Assembly: GCF_031085155.1 (NCBI RefSeq)
Contig: NZ_JAVHUL010000006.1
Coordinates: 37,893 to 101,892, forward strand
DNA: 64,000 bases
DNA from: Mesonia profundi
Lineage (GTDB): Bacteria > Bacteroidota > Bacteroidia > Flavobacteriales > Flavobacteriaceae
Direction of reading: 5' to 3'
Made by a program: the position numbers and the translations under genes. Positions 50,829-59,972 of this stretch are shown piece after piece. The first letter of the stretch is position 1; each line of letters starts with the position of its first letter. Below the pieces are notes generated by a model. It was given only the letters and a program-made list of their open reading frames with translations. It ran no database searches and was not told where the DNA came from.

Positions 50829-52133
50829 TTAAAATCGTGCTCTAATTGTGCCAGAGAAAGTGATGTAATCATCTAAAGAATCAAAACCATTCCTTTGTGC
50901 GACAACATCATTAAATCTCAATTCTATAATTCTTGCCTGCAAATCAAACTCCACTACTTCAATTTGTCCTTTAGAAGTTGACATGTGATGGTTTTCATTT
51001 AATTCAAATAAGTTATCATATTCATTGTCCAGCTCTTGATTTATGGTAAGTGCATATAGAGGACCATTAACGCTTTCATCTGGTAAATTGTAGATTTGTT
51101 CAGAAAACTCTGTAAGTGGTGAAAAGAAAAGCCGCGTACCTTCATTTGTATCTCCAAAACCAATGCTTGGCGGAGAGTTATCACTATAATAAACAGTATT
51201 GACAAAACTGAGCGTTAAATTATCTGATGTATTACTTCTATTTGGGTCAATCGTTATGGTGTTAACCAAGATAGCAGGTTCGCCATCCTCGCCACCTCCA
51301 TCACCATCACAAGCTTCCCCGGGATTGTCCAAACAAACCACCAAGCCCAGGCCACCGTCTTTAGTAGTAAAGGAACCTTTAGAAAATTCACCGTTTTCCC
51401 AGGCGACACTATAATTGTACGCTGTGTTTTTGTCTAATATGAAGTTTGCAAACGGGCAAAATTCATACGTGTTATATTCTCCGGTGTCAGGATTTCTCAG
51501 GACAAATTCCCGACAATCCAAATAGGAATCCTGAGAGTCTACATTGGGATAGGGTGCTATATTAGGTAATGAATTTGAAGCACAATAGCCTACTGGTTGA
51601 TAAAATCCACCTAATGGCCCGATGGTTTCTCCATCTATGGTAATTGTTGCGTCGCAGCTTTCCTCAAACTCACTTTGAAAAATTACCATAGATTTTGAGC
51701 GGGCATCGCTAAACGCTTGGCTGGACTCTTCCTGGGTATAAGTACCTTCAACAATCAAATCGCTATCGTCAATAAAAACCCCATCAATACTTAGGTCTTG
51801 ATTATCGGTATTTATCAGACCACTTACATTAGTCGAGCCCTCAAATACTCCCGTGCTCGTAAGGTTATTCAATATATAATTGCCACCATTAAGCTCGGCA
51901 GTTCCAGAGATTTCTCCGCCAAAAGTGATAATTTTAAATGAATTATTATCGACAATGATAGAACCTTCCAATGAATTATTGAGGTTTCCGGCAGACATAT
52001 TACCTATAAAATTTCCGACTAAGTCGAAGTCTTCTAGGCTTTGAATAGGCTCATTATTAGGAGCCGTATCATCTTCAGAACAAGCACTAAAAAAAATAAT
52101 CAATACGCTAAATATCCATACATACTGTTTCAT
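50829..52133 (-). CDS. Hypothetical lipoprotein, about 434 residues
   Basis: The start is the ATG at 52133 (MKQYVWIFSVLIIFFSACSE), which gives a lipoprotein signal with lipobox FFSAC at residue 18. A longer open frame upstream runs antisense through asd and is not real. The mature protein has an acidic linker, a beta-rich part with five or more cysteines (EFEESCDAT, VGYCASN, YLDCREF, YEFCPFA, LVVCLDN), a Gly/Asp loop (CDGDGGGEDGE) and a C-terminal beta domain. I do not recognise the family. Surface exposure is likely but inferred. Confidence 0.75.
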   Translation of the reverse strand: MKQYVWIFSVLIIFFSACSEDDTAPNNEPIQSLEDFDLVGNFIGNMSAGNLNNSLEGSIIVDNNSFKIITFGGEISGTAELNGGNYILNNLTSTGVFEGSTNVSGLINTDNQDLSIDGVFIDDSDLIVEGTYTQEESSQAFSDARSKSMVIFQSEFEESCDATITIDGETIGPLGGFYQPVGYCASNSLPNIAPYPNVDSQDSYLDCREFVLRNPDTGEYNTYEFCPFANFILDKNTAYNYSVAWENGEFSKGSFTTKDGGLGLVVCLDNPGEACDGDGGGEDGEPAILVNTITIDPNRSNTSDNLTLSFVNTVYYSDNSPPSIGFGDTNEGTRLFFSPLTEFSEQIYNLPDESVNGPLYALTINQELDNEYDNLFELNENHHMSTSKGQIEVVEFDLQARIIELRFNDVVAQRNGFDSLDDYITFSGTIRARF

Positions 52134-52246
52134 AAGAATACGTTTTAAAGTGAATTGTAAAATGAAAAATATTCCAATACAAGTCCATACCCAATACTGG
52201 GTATATTTTGATAGGCAATACTTCTCATTATTGCGCGATGAAATAA

Positions 52247-52254
52247 TATCTTTG
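52247..52254 (+). promoter_or_regulatory. -7 box TATCTTTG for asd
   Basis: Exact TAnnTTTG match 15 bp before the asd ATG. A -33 TTG at a proper distance is not seen. Confidence 0.5.
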
Positions 52255-52269
52255 TAAAAAACAGCAAAG

Positions 52270-53256
52270 ATGAAAATAGCAGTAATCGGTGCCACCGGTA
52301 TGGTTGGCCAAGTGATTCTAAAAGTATTAGCAGAACGTAATTTTCCGTTAACGGAATTGATTCCGGTAGCTTCAGAGCGATCTGTAGGAAAGGAAATTGA
52401 ATTTAAAGGAGAAAAATACAAGCTAATGAATCTGCAATCAGCATTAGATTTACAACCTGATATCGCCTTATTTTCGGCGGGAGGGGAAACTTCTAAAGCC
52501 TGGGCGCCAAAATTTGCCGAAGCAGGAACAACCGTCATCGATAACTCCTCAGCTTGGCGCATGGATCCCAACAAAAAACTAATCGTTCCCGAAATTAACG
52601 CCCACAGCCTTACCAAAGAAGATAAGATTATCGCCAATCCCAACTGCTCAACCATTCAATTGGTGATGGCTTTAAAACCCTTGCACGATAAATTTAAAAT
52701 CAAGCGGGTAATTGTTTCTACCTACCAATCCATTACAGGAACGGGTGTAAAAGCCGTTCAACAGCTAGAGCGTGAGTACCAAGGAGAAACTGGAGAAATG
52801 GCTTATCCCTACCCTATTCACCGCAACGCGATTCCGCATTGTGATGTTTTTTTAGAGAATGATTATACCAAGGAAGAGATGAAACTTACCGATGAAACCA
52901 AGAAAATTCTGGCCGACGATACCGTATTGGTTTCGGCGACTGCAGTAAGAATTCCGGTGGTGGGAGGTCATAGTGAATCGGTGAATATAGAGTTTGAAAA
53001 AGACTTTGAAATTACGGCCATTAAGAAAGCATTAAAGGATTTCCCTGGGATTACGCTGCAAGACTATCCGAGTGTCAACACCTACCCGATGCCTATTTAT
53101 GCTGAAGGGAAAAATGATGTTTTTGTAGGTAGAATACGAAAAGATCATTCGCACCCCAAAGCTTTGCAGTTATGGATTGTGGCTGATAACCTAAGGAAAG
53201 GAGCCGCAACCAACGCGGTGCAAATCGCAGAATACCTGATAGAACAAAAATTTTAA
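52270..53256 (+). CDS. asd: Aspartate-semialdehyde dehydrogenase
   Basis: Makes aspartate semialdehyde for lysine/diaminopimelate, threonine and methionine. The 328 residues have the NADP-binding AVIGATGMVGQVILKVLAER, the catalytic cysteine in IANPNCSTIQLVMAL, GTGVKAVQQLEREYQGE and the histidine in VVGGHSESVNIEF. It ends normally with AATNAVQIAEYLIEQKF. The last 40 codons are partly repeated, in decayed form, behind the next gene at 54415-54534. Confidence 0.96.
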   Translation: MKIAVIGATGMVGQVILKVLAERNFPLTELIPVASERSVGKEIEFKGEKYKLMNLQSALDLQPDIALFSAGGETSKAWAPKFAEAGTTVIDNSSAWRMDPNKKLIVPEINAHSLTKEDKIIANPNCSTIQLVMALKPLHDKFKIKRVIVSTYQSITGTGVKAVQQLEREYQGETGEMAYPYPIHRNAIPHCDVFLENDYTKEEMKLTDETKKILADDTVLVSATAVRIPVVGGHSESVNIEFEKDFEITAIKKALKDFPGITLQDYPSVNTYPMPIYAEGKNDVFVGRIRKDHSHPKALQLWIVADNLRKGAATNAVQIAEYLIEQKF

Positions 53257-53439
53257 TTTCTTTACGAAAGTGAAATTGCTTATTTTTTTATTTTATCAAA
53301 TAAGTTTGAGCCAGGAAAAGCTGATGCCATTCGTATCAAGTTTTTGTAAAATCTAATTCCATAGGTTTCTTAAATTATAAACCTTAGCATTCTTCTGCAT
53401 AAAGTTAAAGATGCGGGAATGCACTTTTCGATTAAGTCT

Positions 53440-53447
53440 TATCTTTG
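53440..53447 (+). promoter_or_regulatory. -7 box TATCTTTG for the lone ABC ATPase gene
   Basis: Exact TAnnTTTG match 17 bp before the ATG at 53465. It lies inside the longer frame that starts at 53411, which supports the shorter gene. Confidence 0.5.
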
Positions 53448-53464
53448 AAATAAATCTACTTAAA

Positions 53465-54391
53465 ATGCTCCAGCTTCAAAATGTTTCCTTTAGTTACGCT
53501 GAAGAAATCAATTTAAATTCAATTAATTTCTCTGTAGAGAAAGGAGCTCATATATGTATTCTTGGTGAAAGTGGCTGCGGAAAAACTACATTGCTCAAAG
53601 CTATTTATGGTTTGTTAGATTTAACTGAAGGTGAAATTTTATGGAACCATGAAAAGCTACTGGGTCCTGCTTATCATTTAATTCCTGGTCATCCCGCGAT
53701 GAAATACCTCGCGCAAGATTTTGACCTGATGCCTTATATTTCTGTAGAAGACAATATAGGGAAGCACCTTTCTCGACGCTATATGCAGCAACGAAAAGAA
53801 CGCATTGAAGAACTTTTAAGGGTGGTTGATATGACAGCTTTCGCCAAGACTCACGTTAAGTTACTAAGTGGCGGACAAAAGCAACGCGTTGCTTTAGCAC
53901 GTGCCATGGCCAAGGAACCCAAGCTAGTTTTGCTCGATGAACCCTTTAGCCACATAGACAATTTTAGACGAAATGCCTTAAGACGTGATCTTTACGCCTA
54001 TCTCAAGCAAGAGAACATCACGTGTATTACGGCCACACACGATAGTGAAGAAGCTCTTTCTTTTTCTAATGAAATAAAAGTGATGCGAGAAGGAAGCTTT
54101 ATACAAACCGGAAAACCCGAAACTATATTCAACTCTCCAAAGAATGCCTATGTCGCTTCTTTTTTTGGTGATGTCAATCTATTAGAAATTGACGAGGAAC
54201 CTCGAATTTTATTCCCCCATCAGCTAATGATCTCAACAATTGAAAAGGGATGGAAAGGCCGTGTTTTAAAATCGTATTTTAAAGGCAGTTATTACCTTAT
54301 AGAAGCGCTTATGAACAAAAATCAGGTATTTTTTAAGCATCCCGTTTCCCTAGAAAAAGGAAAACAGATTTACCTTGAGAGCACCGTCTAA
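53465..54391 (+). CDS. ABC transporter ATP-binding protein, ferric/sulfate/spermidine-like
   Basis: A 308-residue ATPase starting at MLQLQNVSFSYAEE. Walker A is LGESGCGKTTLL, the signature LLSGGQKQRVALARA and Walker B LVLLDEPFSHID, then the switch ATHDSEEAL. The C-terminal 80 residues after GDVNLLEI form a short regulatory extension like the OB/TOBE part of FbpC or PotA. No permease or binding protein is adjacent. It is inserted between asd and a decayed second asd 3' end, so it was probably acquired as part of an integrated segment. Confidence 0.88.
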   Translation: MLQLQNVSFSYAEEINLNSINFSVEKGAHICILGESGCGKTTLLKAIYGLLDLTEGEILWNHEKLLGPAYHLIPGHPAMKYLAQDFDLMPYISVEDNIGKHLSRRYMQQRKERIEELLRVVDMTAFAKTHVKLLSGGQKQRVALARAMAKEPKLVLLDEPFSHIDNFRRNALRRDLYAYLKQENITCITATHDSEEALSFSNEIKVMREGSFIQTGKPETIFNSPKNAYVASFFGDVNLLEIDEEPRILFPHQLMISTIEKGWKGRVLKSYFKGSYYLIEALMNKNQVFFKHPVSLEKGKQIYLESTV

Positions 54392-54414
54392 TGTTTATAT
54401 ATTAGATTGCTTTT

Positions 54415-54534
54415 ACGAAAAGCTCATTCGCATTCTAGAGCTTTACAATTATGTATTGTTGCCATAATCTAAGAATAAATGCTGCCACCAACGCGGTACA
54501 AATCGCAGAATATTTGGTAAACAACAAGCCTTAA
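54415..54534 (+). pseudogene. Decayed duplicate of the asd 3' end
   Basis: These 120 bases align base for base with the last 120 of asd (53137-53256). Shared strings include CATTCGCA, AGCTTT, then ACCAACGCGGT and CAAATCGCAGAATA. In the asd frame they read R-K-A-H-S-H-S-R-A-L-Q-L-C-I-V-A and later T-N-A-V-Q-I-A-E-Y-L, but one base is missing and stops occur. The end differs (VNNKP instead of IEQKF), so it is not a recent copy. It marks the far boundary of a segment holding the ABC gene. Confidence 0.85.
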
Positions 54535-54551
54535 GTTCTACCAAATTGATT

Positions 54552-55001
54552 TTAATCTACAGATAAAATTTTTATGTCTTCTTGATGGAAATTAAACCTG
54601 TCGCCTTTTTGCTTTCCTAGCAAAAGTTTGGCGATAGGAGAATTGATGCCAATGCCATAGAAATTTTGCTTCTCCAGCTTAATCTCCCCCGCAGGAATAG
54701 CTAAAAAGTAGTTCGCTGCACTTGTAGTAACTATACTTCCCAACTGAATCTTTTTACCACTCTTTTGTAGATTAGGCAACTGTAAAATTTCTTGTAGTTT
54801 CTTAAACTCTTGCAACTGACTTTCGAGCTGAGAAATCTCGGCATTAATCATCTCTCTAGAAGTTTCATATTTATCGCCTGCGCTACTTTTGGTTTCATTT
54901 CCTAAATCGCGTTCTAAATCCCAAACCGATGTTTCTAAACGAAGTATTCGTTCGTTTACATACGTATGACAAGATTTTAAAAGTTCTTCTCTCTCTTTCA
55001 C
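54552..55001 (-). CDS. GreA/GreB-like transcription elongation factor family protein
   Basis: A 149-residue protein with an N-terminal helical coiled coil (about 1-72, including GDKYETSREMINAEISQLES) and a C-terminal FKBP-like domain (IQLGSIVTTSAANYFLAIPA, then SPIAKLLLGKQKGDRFNF). This is the Gre layout in a form common in Bacteroidota. The coiled-coil tip has DKYETSRE rather than the usual acidic pair, so transcript cleavage activity is uncertain. The start is a GTG at 55001 overlapping the mtgA stop by 4 bp (GTGA). Confidence 0.8.
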   Translation of the reverse strand: MKEREELLKSCHTYVNERILRLETSVWDLERDLGNETKSSAGDKYETSREMINAEISQLESQLQEFKKLQEILQLPNLQKSGKKIQLGSIVTTSAANYFLAIPAGEIKLEKQNFYGIGINSPIAKLLLGKQKGDRFNFHQEDIKILSVD

Positions 55002-55693
55002 TTTTTCTTTACTTCTAAATTAAATTTTAACGGACCATAATATCCCATTTGTTTAGTAATCCAAGCTTTTCTAGATTGAATATATCCCGATGGCGGATTT
55101 GCTCTATACCTTAGCGGATTAGGCAATATGGCGGCAATCGCGGCAGCTTGTGAAGCTGTTAATTGACTAGCAGATTTTTTAAACCAAAAGTTGGCAGCAG
55201 CTTCTGCGCCGTAGACACCATCGCCCATTTCTATGCTGTTTAGATAGACTTCTAAAATACGTTCTTTACTCCAAATGGTTTCAATTAAAAAGGTGAAATA
55301 CACTTCTAAACCTTTTCTAAGCCAGTTTCTTCCCGGCCATAAAAAAACATTTTTTGCCGTTTGCTGACTAATACTACTCGCTCCTCGTAAGCGTTTTCCG
55401 TCTTTACTATTCTGAATTACTTTTTCTATGGCTTTTAGATCAAAACCGTTGTGTTTTATGAAGTTTTGATCTTCACTGCAAATCACTGCTTTTTGTAAGT
55501 TAACGGAAATGTTTTCTATAGGCTCCCAATCGTGTTGCCAACCGCTTCTTTTTTCTGAAGGCGTTTCAACATATCTAATGACCATTAAAGGTGTTATAGG
55601 AACAGGAACCCATTTATAAACCACTACCCATAAAATAGTGAATCCAAAAAACCATAAAATAAGTTTACCTATAAATTTTAAAAATCTCTTCAT
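54998..55693 (-). CDS. mtgA: Monofunctional peptidoglycan transglycosylase
   Basis: Polymerises lipid II into glycan strands without transpeptidation. The 231 residues have a signal anchor (about 8-27) and the GT51 motifs: AVICSEDQNFIKHNGFDLKA (catalytic Glu), RGASSISQQTAKNVFLWPGR and RILEVYLNSIEMGDGVYGAE, ending LPNPLRYRANPPS. Complete. It lies 3 bp after the FAD oxidoreductase stop and overlaps the Gre-like gene, forming a three-gene operon. Confidence 0.94.
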   Translation of the reverse strand: MKRFLKFIGKLILWFFGFTILWVVVYKWVPVPITPLMVIRYVETPSEKRSGWQHDWEPIENISVNLQKAVICSEDQNFIKHNGFDLKAIEKVIQNSKDGKRLRGASSISQQTAKNVFLWPGRNWLRKGLEVYFTFLIETIWSKERILEVYLNSIEMGDGVYGAEAAANFWFKKSASQLTASQAAAIAAILPNPLRYRANPPSGYIQSRKAWITKQMGYYGPLKFNLEVKKK

Positions 55694-55696
55694 AGG

Positions 55697-56812
55697 CTAC
55701 GTAGCTAAATTTGCTAATTCTTTTCCCACTAAACTACCCATTGCCACACCCATTCCGCCAAGGCGAACTCCGCAAAAAACGTTTGGAGACAGGTTTTTTA
55801 GTAAAGGTTTTTTTTGATTGCCCACCCCCATAATTCCGCTCCAACGCTGATCGATTTCAAAGGAAGTTTCGGGTAAAATTACTTCTCGCAATAATTCTTC
55901 TAGCTTTCGCTGAATTAACGTTGTTTGCGCCATTTGTGTGGTTTCTTCATCTTTAATAGCTAAGTTTCTACCGCCGCCCAATAAAATACGGTTGTCGATA
56001 TTTCTAAAATAATAATAGCCTTCTTCTAAATGAAAAGTTCCTTTTATGTGCAGGTTTTTAATCGGTTTCGTAATCAAAACCTGTGCCCTAGCAGGTTTAA
56101 CCCCATCTATGTTTAATTTCTTAGCAAACCCATTGGTAGCAATGCATAGTTTTTGAGTTTCCAGCTCAAAATTTTTAGTGATGACCTTTACGGAATTTTG
56201 ATTTTCTTCGTACTTCAAAACTTCAACTCCGTTTAAAATTTGAATATTAGCATGATGCACTTTTTGCACTAAAGCTTGCATCATTTTTCCGGTATTAAGC
56301 TGCCCTTCAAACTGATTAAATATAAGCTGTTGCTGAATTTTTTTAAAGCCAAAATTATTATCTACTACACTAAATACTTTCTTTTTAAAAATAGGAAACA
56401 GCAAATTATTTAGCTCGTCTAATTGAGATACACAGGTTTTAAATAAGGTTTTATTTTCTTCCGTAAAGAGTTCGTAGCCGCCGTAGGACTTAAACTCTAA
56501 AGCTGTATCTCCAATAGTTTCTCTAAGTAATTGGAGACCTCCTACCCTATGTTGAACCAAAGCAATCATTTCTTCTTTAGAGTGGTTTTTTAAATCATCT
56601 AACAACTCAGACGCACTTCCAAAGCAAGCAAACCCAGCATTTTTGGTACTAGCGCCGTTGGGTAAAAGTCCGCGTTCTAAAATGAGAATTTTTGCGTTAG
56701 GGTGGTTTTTCCTTAATTGCAAAGCGCAGCTTAAACCCGTAATACCACTACCTATAATAGTAAAATCAATCTGTTTAAACCAAGTCTCTTTTTCCCAGTA
56801 AGAAAAATTCAT
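55697..56812 (-). CDS. FAD-dependent oxidoreductase, DAO family
   Basis: A 371-residue flavoprotein. The N-terminal FAD dinucleotide motif is FTIIGSGITGLSCALQLRKN, followed by LILERGLLPNGASTKNAGFA. The C-terminal end has the ATG-like FCGVRLGGMGVAMGSLVGK motif that closes the FAD site. It resembles glycine/D-amino acid oxidases that act on amines; the substrate is unknown. It is the first gene of the operon with mtgA and the Gre-like gene. Confidence 0.9.
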   Translation of the reverse strand: MNFSYWEKETWFKQIDFTIIGSGITGLSCALQLRKNHPNAKILILERGLLPNGASTKNAGFACFGSASELLDDLKNHSKEEMIALVQHRVGGLQLLRETIGDTALEFKSYGGYELFTEENKTLFKTCVSQLDELNNLLFPIFKKKVFSVVDNNFGFKKIQQQLIFNQFEGQLNTGKMMQALVQKVHHANIQILNGVEVLKYEENQNSVKVITKNFELETQKLCIATNGFAKKLNIDGVKPARAQVLITKPIKNLHIKGTFHLEEGYYYFRNIDNRILLGGGRNLAIKDEETTQMAQTTLIQRKLEELLREVILPETSFEIDQRWSGIMGVGNQKKPLLKNLSPNVFCGVRLGGMGVAMGSLVGKELANLAT

Positions 56813-57068
56813 TCCTTATTTTTTATCTAAAGTAAGGAAGTTTTTTAGGTTAAAGAAAGAACCGACTTTCTTTTTTCTGCGGAGCACAAAAAACGATAAA
56901 GAATAAAAAAATCAGGGGAAAGTTGCTTTTTCTTACTTTCCTTAATGAATTAAATCTGTTTTTTAATTCTTATAAATAACAGTGCACGGTTGTCTTATAT
57001 CTAAAAAAGAAGGGTTTGGGATAACTTCATTGATATAGTAACACAACCTTAATAAAACATTAATTTTC

Positions 57069-57106
57069 ATATCACTTGAAAACAAAAATTTCAAGTGATA
57101 TTTTTT
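57069..57106 (+). terminator. Perfect intrinsic terminator (13-bp stem) before the HlyD remnant
   Basis: ATATCACTTGAAA, loop ACAAAAA, TTTCAAGTGATAT, then a T run. It works on the plus strand. No gene lies directly upstream on that strand, and the GTG at 57095 is inside the stem. Confidence 0.8.
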
Positions 57107-57571
57107 ATCACGCTAATCATTTTATATACATTTTTTCAAGATTTATCTAGGCTAGCAAAGTTTGACTTTATTCAGAAATTGAAGCATAAGCGCATTGGAT
57201 ATTTCTTTTTGATTGTAATTTTAGACTTTACTTTTTACTCTATTGAAAATTCTTCATTTATTGCACGGTTAAAAACACCTCCTCAAAATTCAAAAAAAAT
57301 AAGATTAGGACAAAGTGTGAATATTAAATTAGCTAACTTTCCTGATAACGAATTTGGTATTTTAAAAGGAGAAGTGAAAAATATTGTCCTTGTTCCAGAC
57401 ATTGATGGATTATATAATGTTGATGTTTCTTTACCCTCTAAATTGATAACATCGTATGATATAGAAATAGATTTTAGACAAGAAATGTCGAGTACAGCAG
57501 AGATTATTACAGAAGATTTACGTTTAATTGAACGGTTCTTTTACCCATTTAAAGATGTTCTAACCCGGTAA
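57095..57571 (+). pseudogene. C-terminal fragment of an HlyD-family secretion adaptor
   Basis: Only the last 108 codons (from about 57245) look like a protein: FIARLKTPPQNSKKIRLGQS and VNIKLANFPDNEFGILKGEV, then VDVSLPSKLITSY and STAEIITEDLRLIERFFYPF match the C-terminal barrel of periplasmic adaptors of bacteriocin-type ABC exporters in Bacteroidota. The coiled-coil, lipoyl and membrane parts are missing. The preceding 50 codons are low-complexity and begin within a terminator. No exporter ATPase or precursor peptide is nearby. It is probably what is left of a deleted secretion locus. Confidence 0.72.
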
Positions 57572-57936
57572 AAAACAAGTCATAATGTCAAAGATCAGTT
57601 TAATTTACCATAAGTCCATTTTCTTATAAGTTATTTTTAAGCTATAATCTATTCATTTCTAATCAAGTCTTTCTACTTTACTTTTATTCAACATAAAGCT
57701 TATTTTTCTATCTAGCTTTTTCCTAGCTCAACCACATCGAAAATACAGTGAGTCCACACAGAGACCACACTTTCTCACAGAATATGTGGTTTCTGTGTGT
57801 AAACATACTCAATATATTATATTTTGATTTTAAAGTTCATTGAAATTACTTTTGCGCAACCTCAAAAAAAAACGGCCAAATGGCAAGCAAGTATAATGTA
57901 TAGCCCAAGCCTTAGGGAACGCCCTAAAAAAGAAAA
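57572..57936. other. Gene-free stretch with a strong inverted repeat
   Basis: No gene. At 57755-57769 and 57785-57799, CACACAGAGACCACA and TGTGGTTTCTGTGTG form a 15-bp stem with one wobble and a 15-base loop, without a T run. Another small stem (TTAGGG/CCCTAA) is at 57912-57926. Confidence 0.6.
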
Positions 57937-57955
57937 CCCTCAAATTAATTGAGGG
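57937..57955 (-). terminator. Terminator of accC
   Basis: CCCTCAA-ATTAA-TTGAGGG; on the minus strand a TTTTC-TTTTTT tract follows. It is 37 bp after the accC stop. Confidence 0.7.
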
Positions 57956-57991
57956 CTTAAGATAATGTCGCAAATAAATTGATATAAGTAA

Positions 57992-59353
57992 TTATTCTAC
58001 TTCATCTTTATATTTCTCATCCATTTCAAAATCTTCCATAAATTTCGTGGTATAATTACCCGCTAAATAATCTGGATGATCCATTAATTGACGATGAAAA
58101 GGAATGGTCGTTTTGACTCCTTCTATTATAAATTCGTCTAAAGAACGCTTCATTTTATTGATGGCTTCTTCTCTAGTTTGCGCGGTTGTAATCAACTTCG
58201 CTATCATAGAATCATAGTTGGGCGGAATGGAATAACCACTATAAACGTGGGTATCTATTCGTACTCCGTGCCCGCCTGGAGCGTGTAAATTAGTGATTTT
58301 CCCTGGAGAAGGTCTAAAATCGTTATAAGGATCTTCTGCATTGATACGACATTCTATAGAGTGCAGTTTTGGGAAGTAATTTTTCCCCGAGATTGACACG
58401 TTTGCCGCTACCAAAATTTGCTCTCTAATTAAATCGTAATCAATGACCTGCTCTGTAATAGGATGTTCTACCTGAATACGGGTATTCATCTCCATAAAGT
58501 AAAAGTTGCGGTGCTTATCTACTAGAAACTCTACAGTTCCCGCCCCTTCGTACTTAATATATTCTGCTGCTTTTACGGCTGCATCTCCCATTTTTTCACG
58601 AAGTTCATCGGTCATAAATGGTGATGGGGTTTCTTCGGTAAGTTTTTGGTGACGACGTTGAATCGAACAATCTCTTTCTGAAAGGTGACATGCTTTTCCT
58701 TTGCTGTCTCCTACAATTTGAATTTCGATATGTCGAGGCTCTTCAATGAGCTTCTCCAAATACATTCCGTCATTTCCAAAAGCTGCTCCAGCTTCTTGTC
58801 TTGCAGAATCCCAAGCATCTTGAAGATCTTCTTCTTTCCATACCGCACGCATTCCTTTACCTCCACCCCCAGCGGTAGCTTTAAGCATTACTGGAAAGCC
58901 CATAGCTTTTGCCGTTTTAAGACAATCTGCAAAATCTTCTAAAAGTCCGTCAGATCCTGGAATACAAGGAACTCCTGCAGATTGCATGGTTGCTCTTGCA
59001 GAAGCTTTATCTCCCATTCTATCAATCATATCTGGCGATGCCCCAATAAATTTGATATCGTGTTCCTGGCATATTTTTGAAAATTTAGAATTTTCAGCCA
59101 AGAAACCATATCCAGGATGGATCGCATCTGCATTGGTAATTTCCGCAGCAGCGATAATGTTTGATATTTTTAAATAAGACTCATTACTTGGTGCCGGACC
59201 TATACAAACCGCTTCATCTGCAAAGCGCACGTGCAAGCTATCTGCATCTGCTTTTGAGTATACCGCCACGGTTTTGATTCCCATTTCTTTACAGGTTCTA
59301 ATTACACGCAGTGCAATTTCCCCTCTATTGGCAATTAGTATCTTTTTAAACAT
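57992..59353 (-). CDS. accC: Acetyl-CoA carboxylase biotin carboxylase subunit
   Basis: Carboxylates the biotin on AccB with ATP and bicarbonate, first step of fatty-acid synthesis. The 453 residues contain [20 protein letters not shown], the ATP-grasp loop [47 protein letters not shown] with the catalytic Arg/Glu, and [16 protein letters not shown]. Full length. It follows accB by 91 bp in the same direction; fabH is before accB, giving a fabH-accB-accC unit. Confidence 0.97.
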   Translation of the reverse strand: MFKKILIANRGEIALRVIRTCKEMGIKTVAVYSKADADSLHVRFADEAVCIGPAPSNESYLKISNIIAAAEITNADAIHPGYGFLAENSKFSKICQEHDIKFIGASPDMIDRMGDKASARATMQSAGVPCIPGSDGLLEDFADCLKTAKAMGFPVMLKATAGGGGKGMRAVWKEEDLQDAWDSARQEAGAAFGNDGMYLEKLIEEPRHIEIQIVGDSKGKACHLSERDCSIQRRHQKLTEETPSPFMTDELREKMGDAAVKAAEYIKYEGAGTVEFLVDKHRNFYFMEMNTRIQVEHPITEQVIDYDLIREQILVAANVSISGKNYFPKLHSIECRINAEDPYNDFRPSPGKITNLHAPGGHGVRIDTHVYSGYSIPPNYDSMIAKLITTAQTREEAINKMKRSLDEFIIEGVKTTIPFHRQLMDHPDYLAGNYTTKFMEDFEMDEKYKDEVE

Positions 59354-59444
59354 CTCTTGAAATTTTAAATTTGAGTTTTAATAATCAACTAGTTCAAATG
59401 ATAAACATTAGAGGTATCATTTAAATTTTAGTCTTTAAAACTTC

Positions 59445-59945
59445 TTATGATGGATCTACTAAAAATAATGGCTGATCAAATTCTACCGGAGAAGCTTCAT
59501 CTACCAAACATTTTACGATTTTACCGCTTACTTCACTTTCTATTTCATTAAAAAGTTTCATCGCTTCGATAATACATACTACATCTCCTTCTTTAATGGT
59601 ATCTCCTACCTCTGCAAAAACAGGTTTGTCTGGAGAAGGTTTACGGTAAAAAGTACCAATAATTGGTGATTTAACCGTAATGTATTTAGAGTCATCATCT
59701 GCTGCTGGTGCATCCTGAGTTGCTGCTGGCGCTTCTTGCGCAGGAGCTGCTTGTTGCATTTGCTGCTGTGGAGCCTGCATTTGTCCTTGCATTCCTCCCA
59801 TTGGGATTTGTTGAACGAAGGTTGTTTCTTTTTCGTCTGAAGTAGTCTTAATGGTGATTTTAATATCATCCATTTCTAATTTCACTTCGCTAGCTCCAGA
59901 TTTAGCTACAAATTTTATTAAATTTTGAATTTCCTTTAATTCCAT
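59445..59945 (-). CDS. accB: Acetyl-CoA carboxylase biotin carboxyl carrier protein
   Basis: Carrier that takes a carboxyl group from biotin carboxylase. The 166 residues have an N-terminal helix (MELKEIQNLIKFVAKSG), an Ala/Gln/Pro-rich linker (about 50-85, a run of QQMQQAAPAQEAPAA type) and the C-terminal biotinyl domain with the biotinylation site CIIEAMKLFNEIES. A glutamine-rich linker in place of the common Ala-Pro linker is normal for Flavobacteria. Located 27 bp after fabH. Confidence 0.97.
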   Translation of the reverse strand: MELKEIQNLIKFVAKSGASEVKLEMDDIKITIKTTSDEKETTFVQQIPMGGMQGQMQAPQQQMQQAAPAQEAPAATQDAPAADDDSKYITVKSPIIGTFYRKPSPDKPVFAEVGDTIKEGDVVCIIEAMKLFNEIESEVSGKIVKCLVDEASPVEFDQPLFLVDPS

Positions 59946-59972
59946 AATTATAAGGGTTTTTGTCGTTTGTAA

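Noticed and set aside
52134..52655. Upstream extension of the minus-strand lipoprotein frame
   Set aside because: It runs antisense through the asd gene; the lipoprotein signal begins only at 52133.
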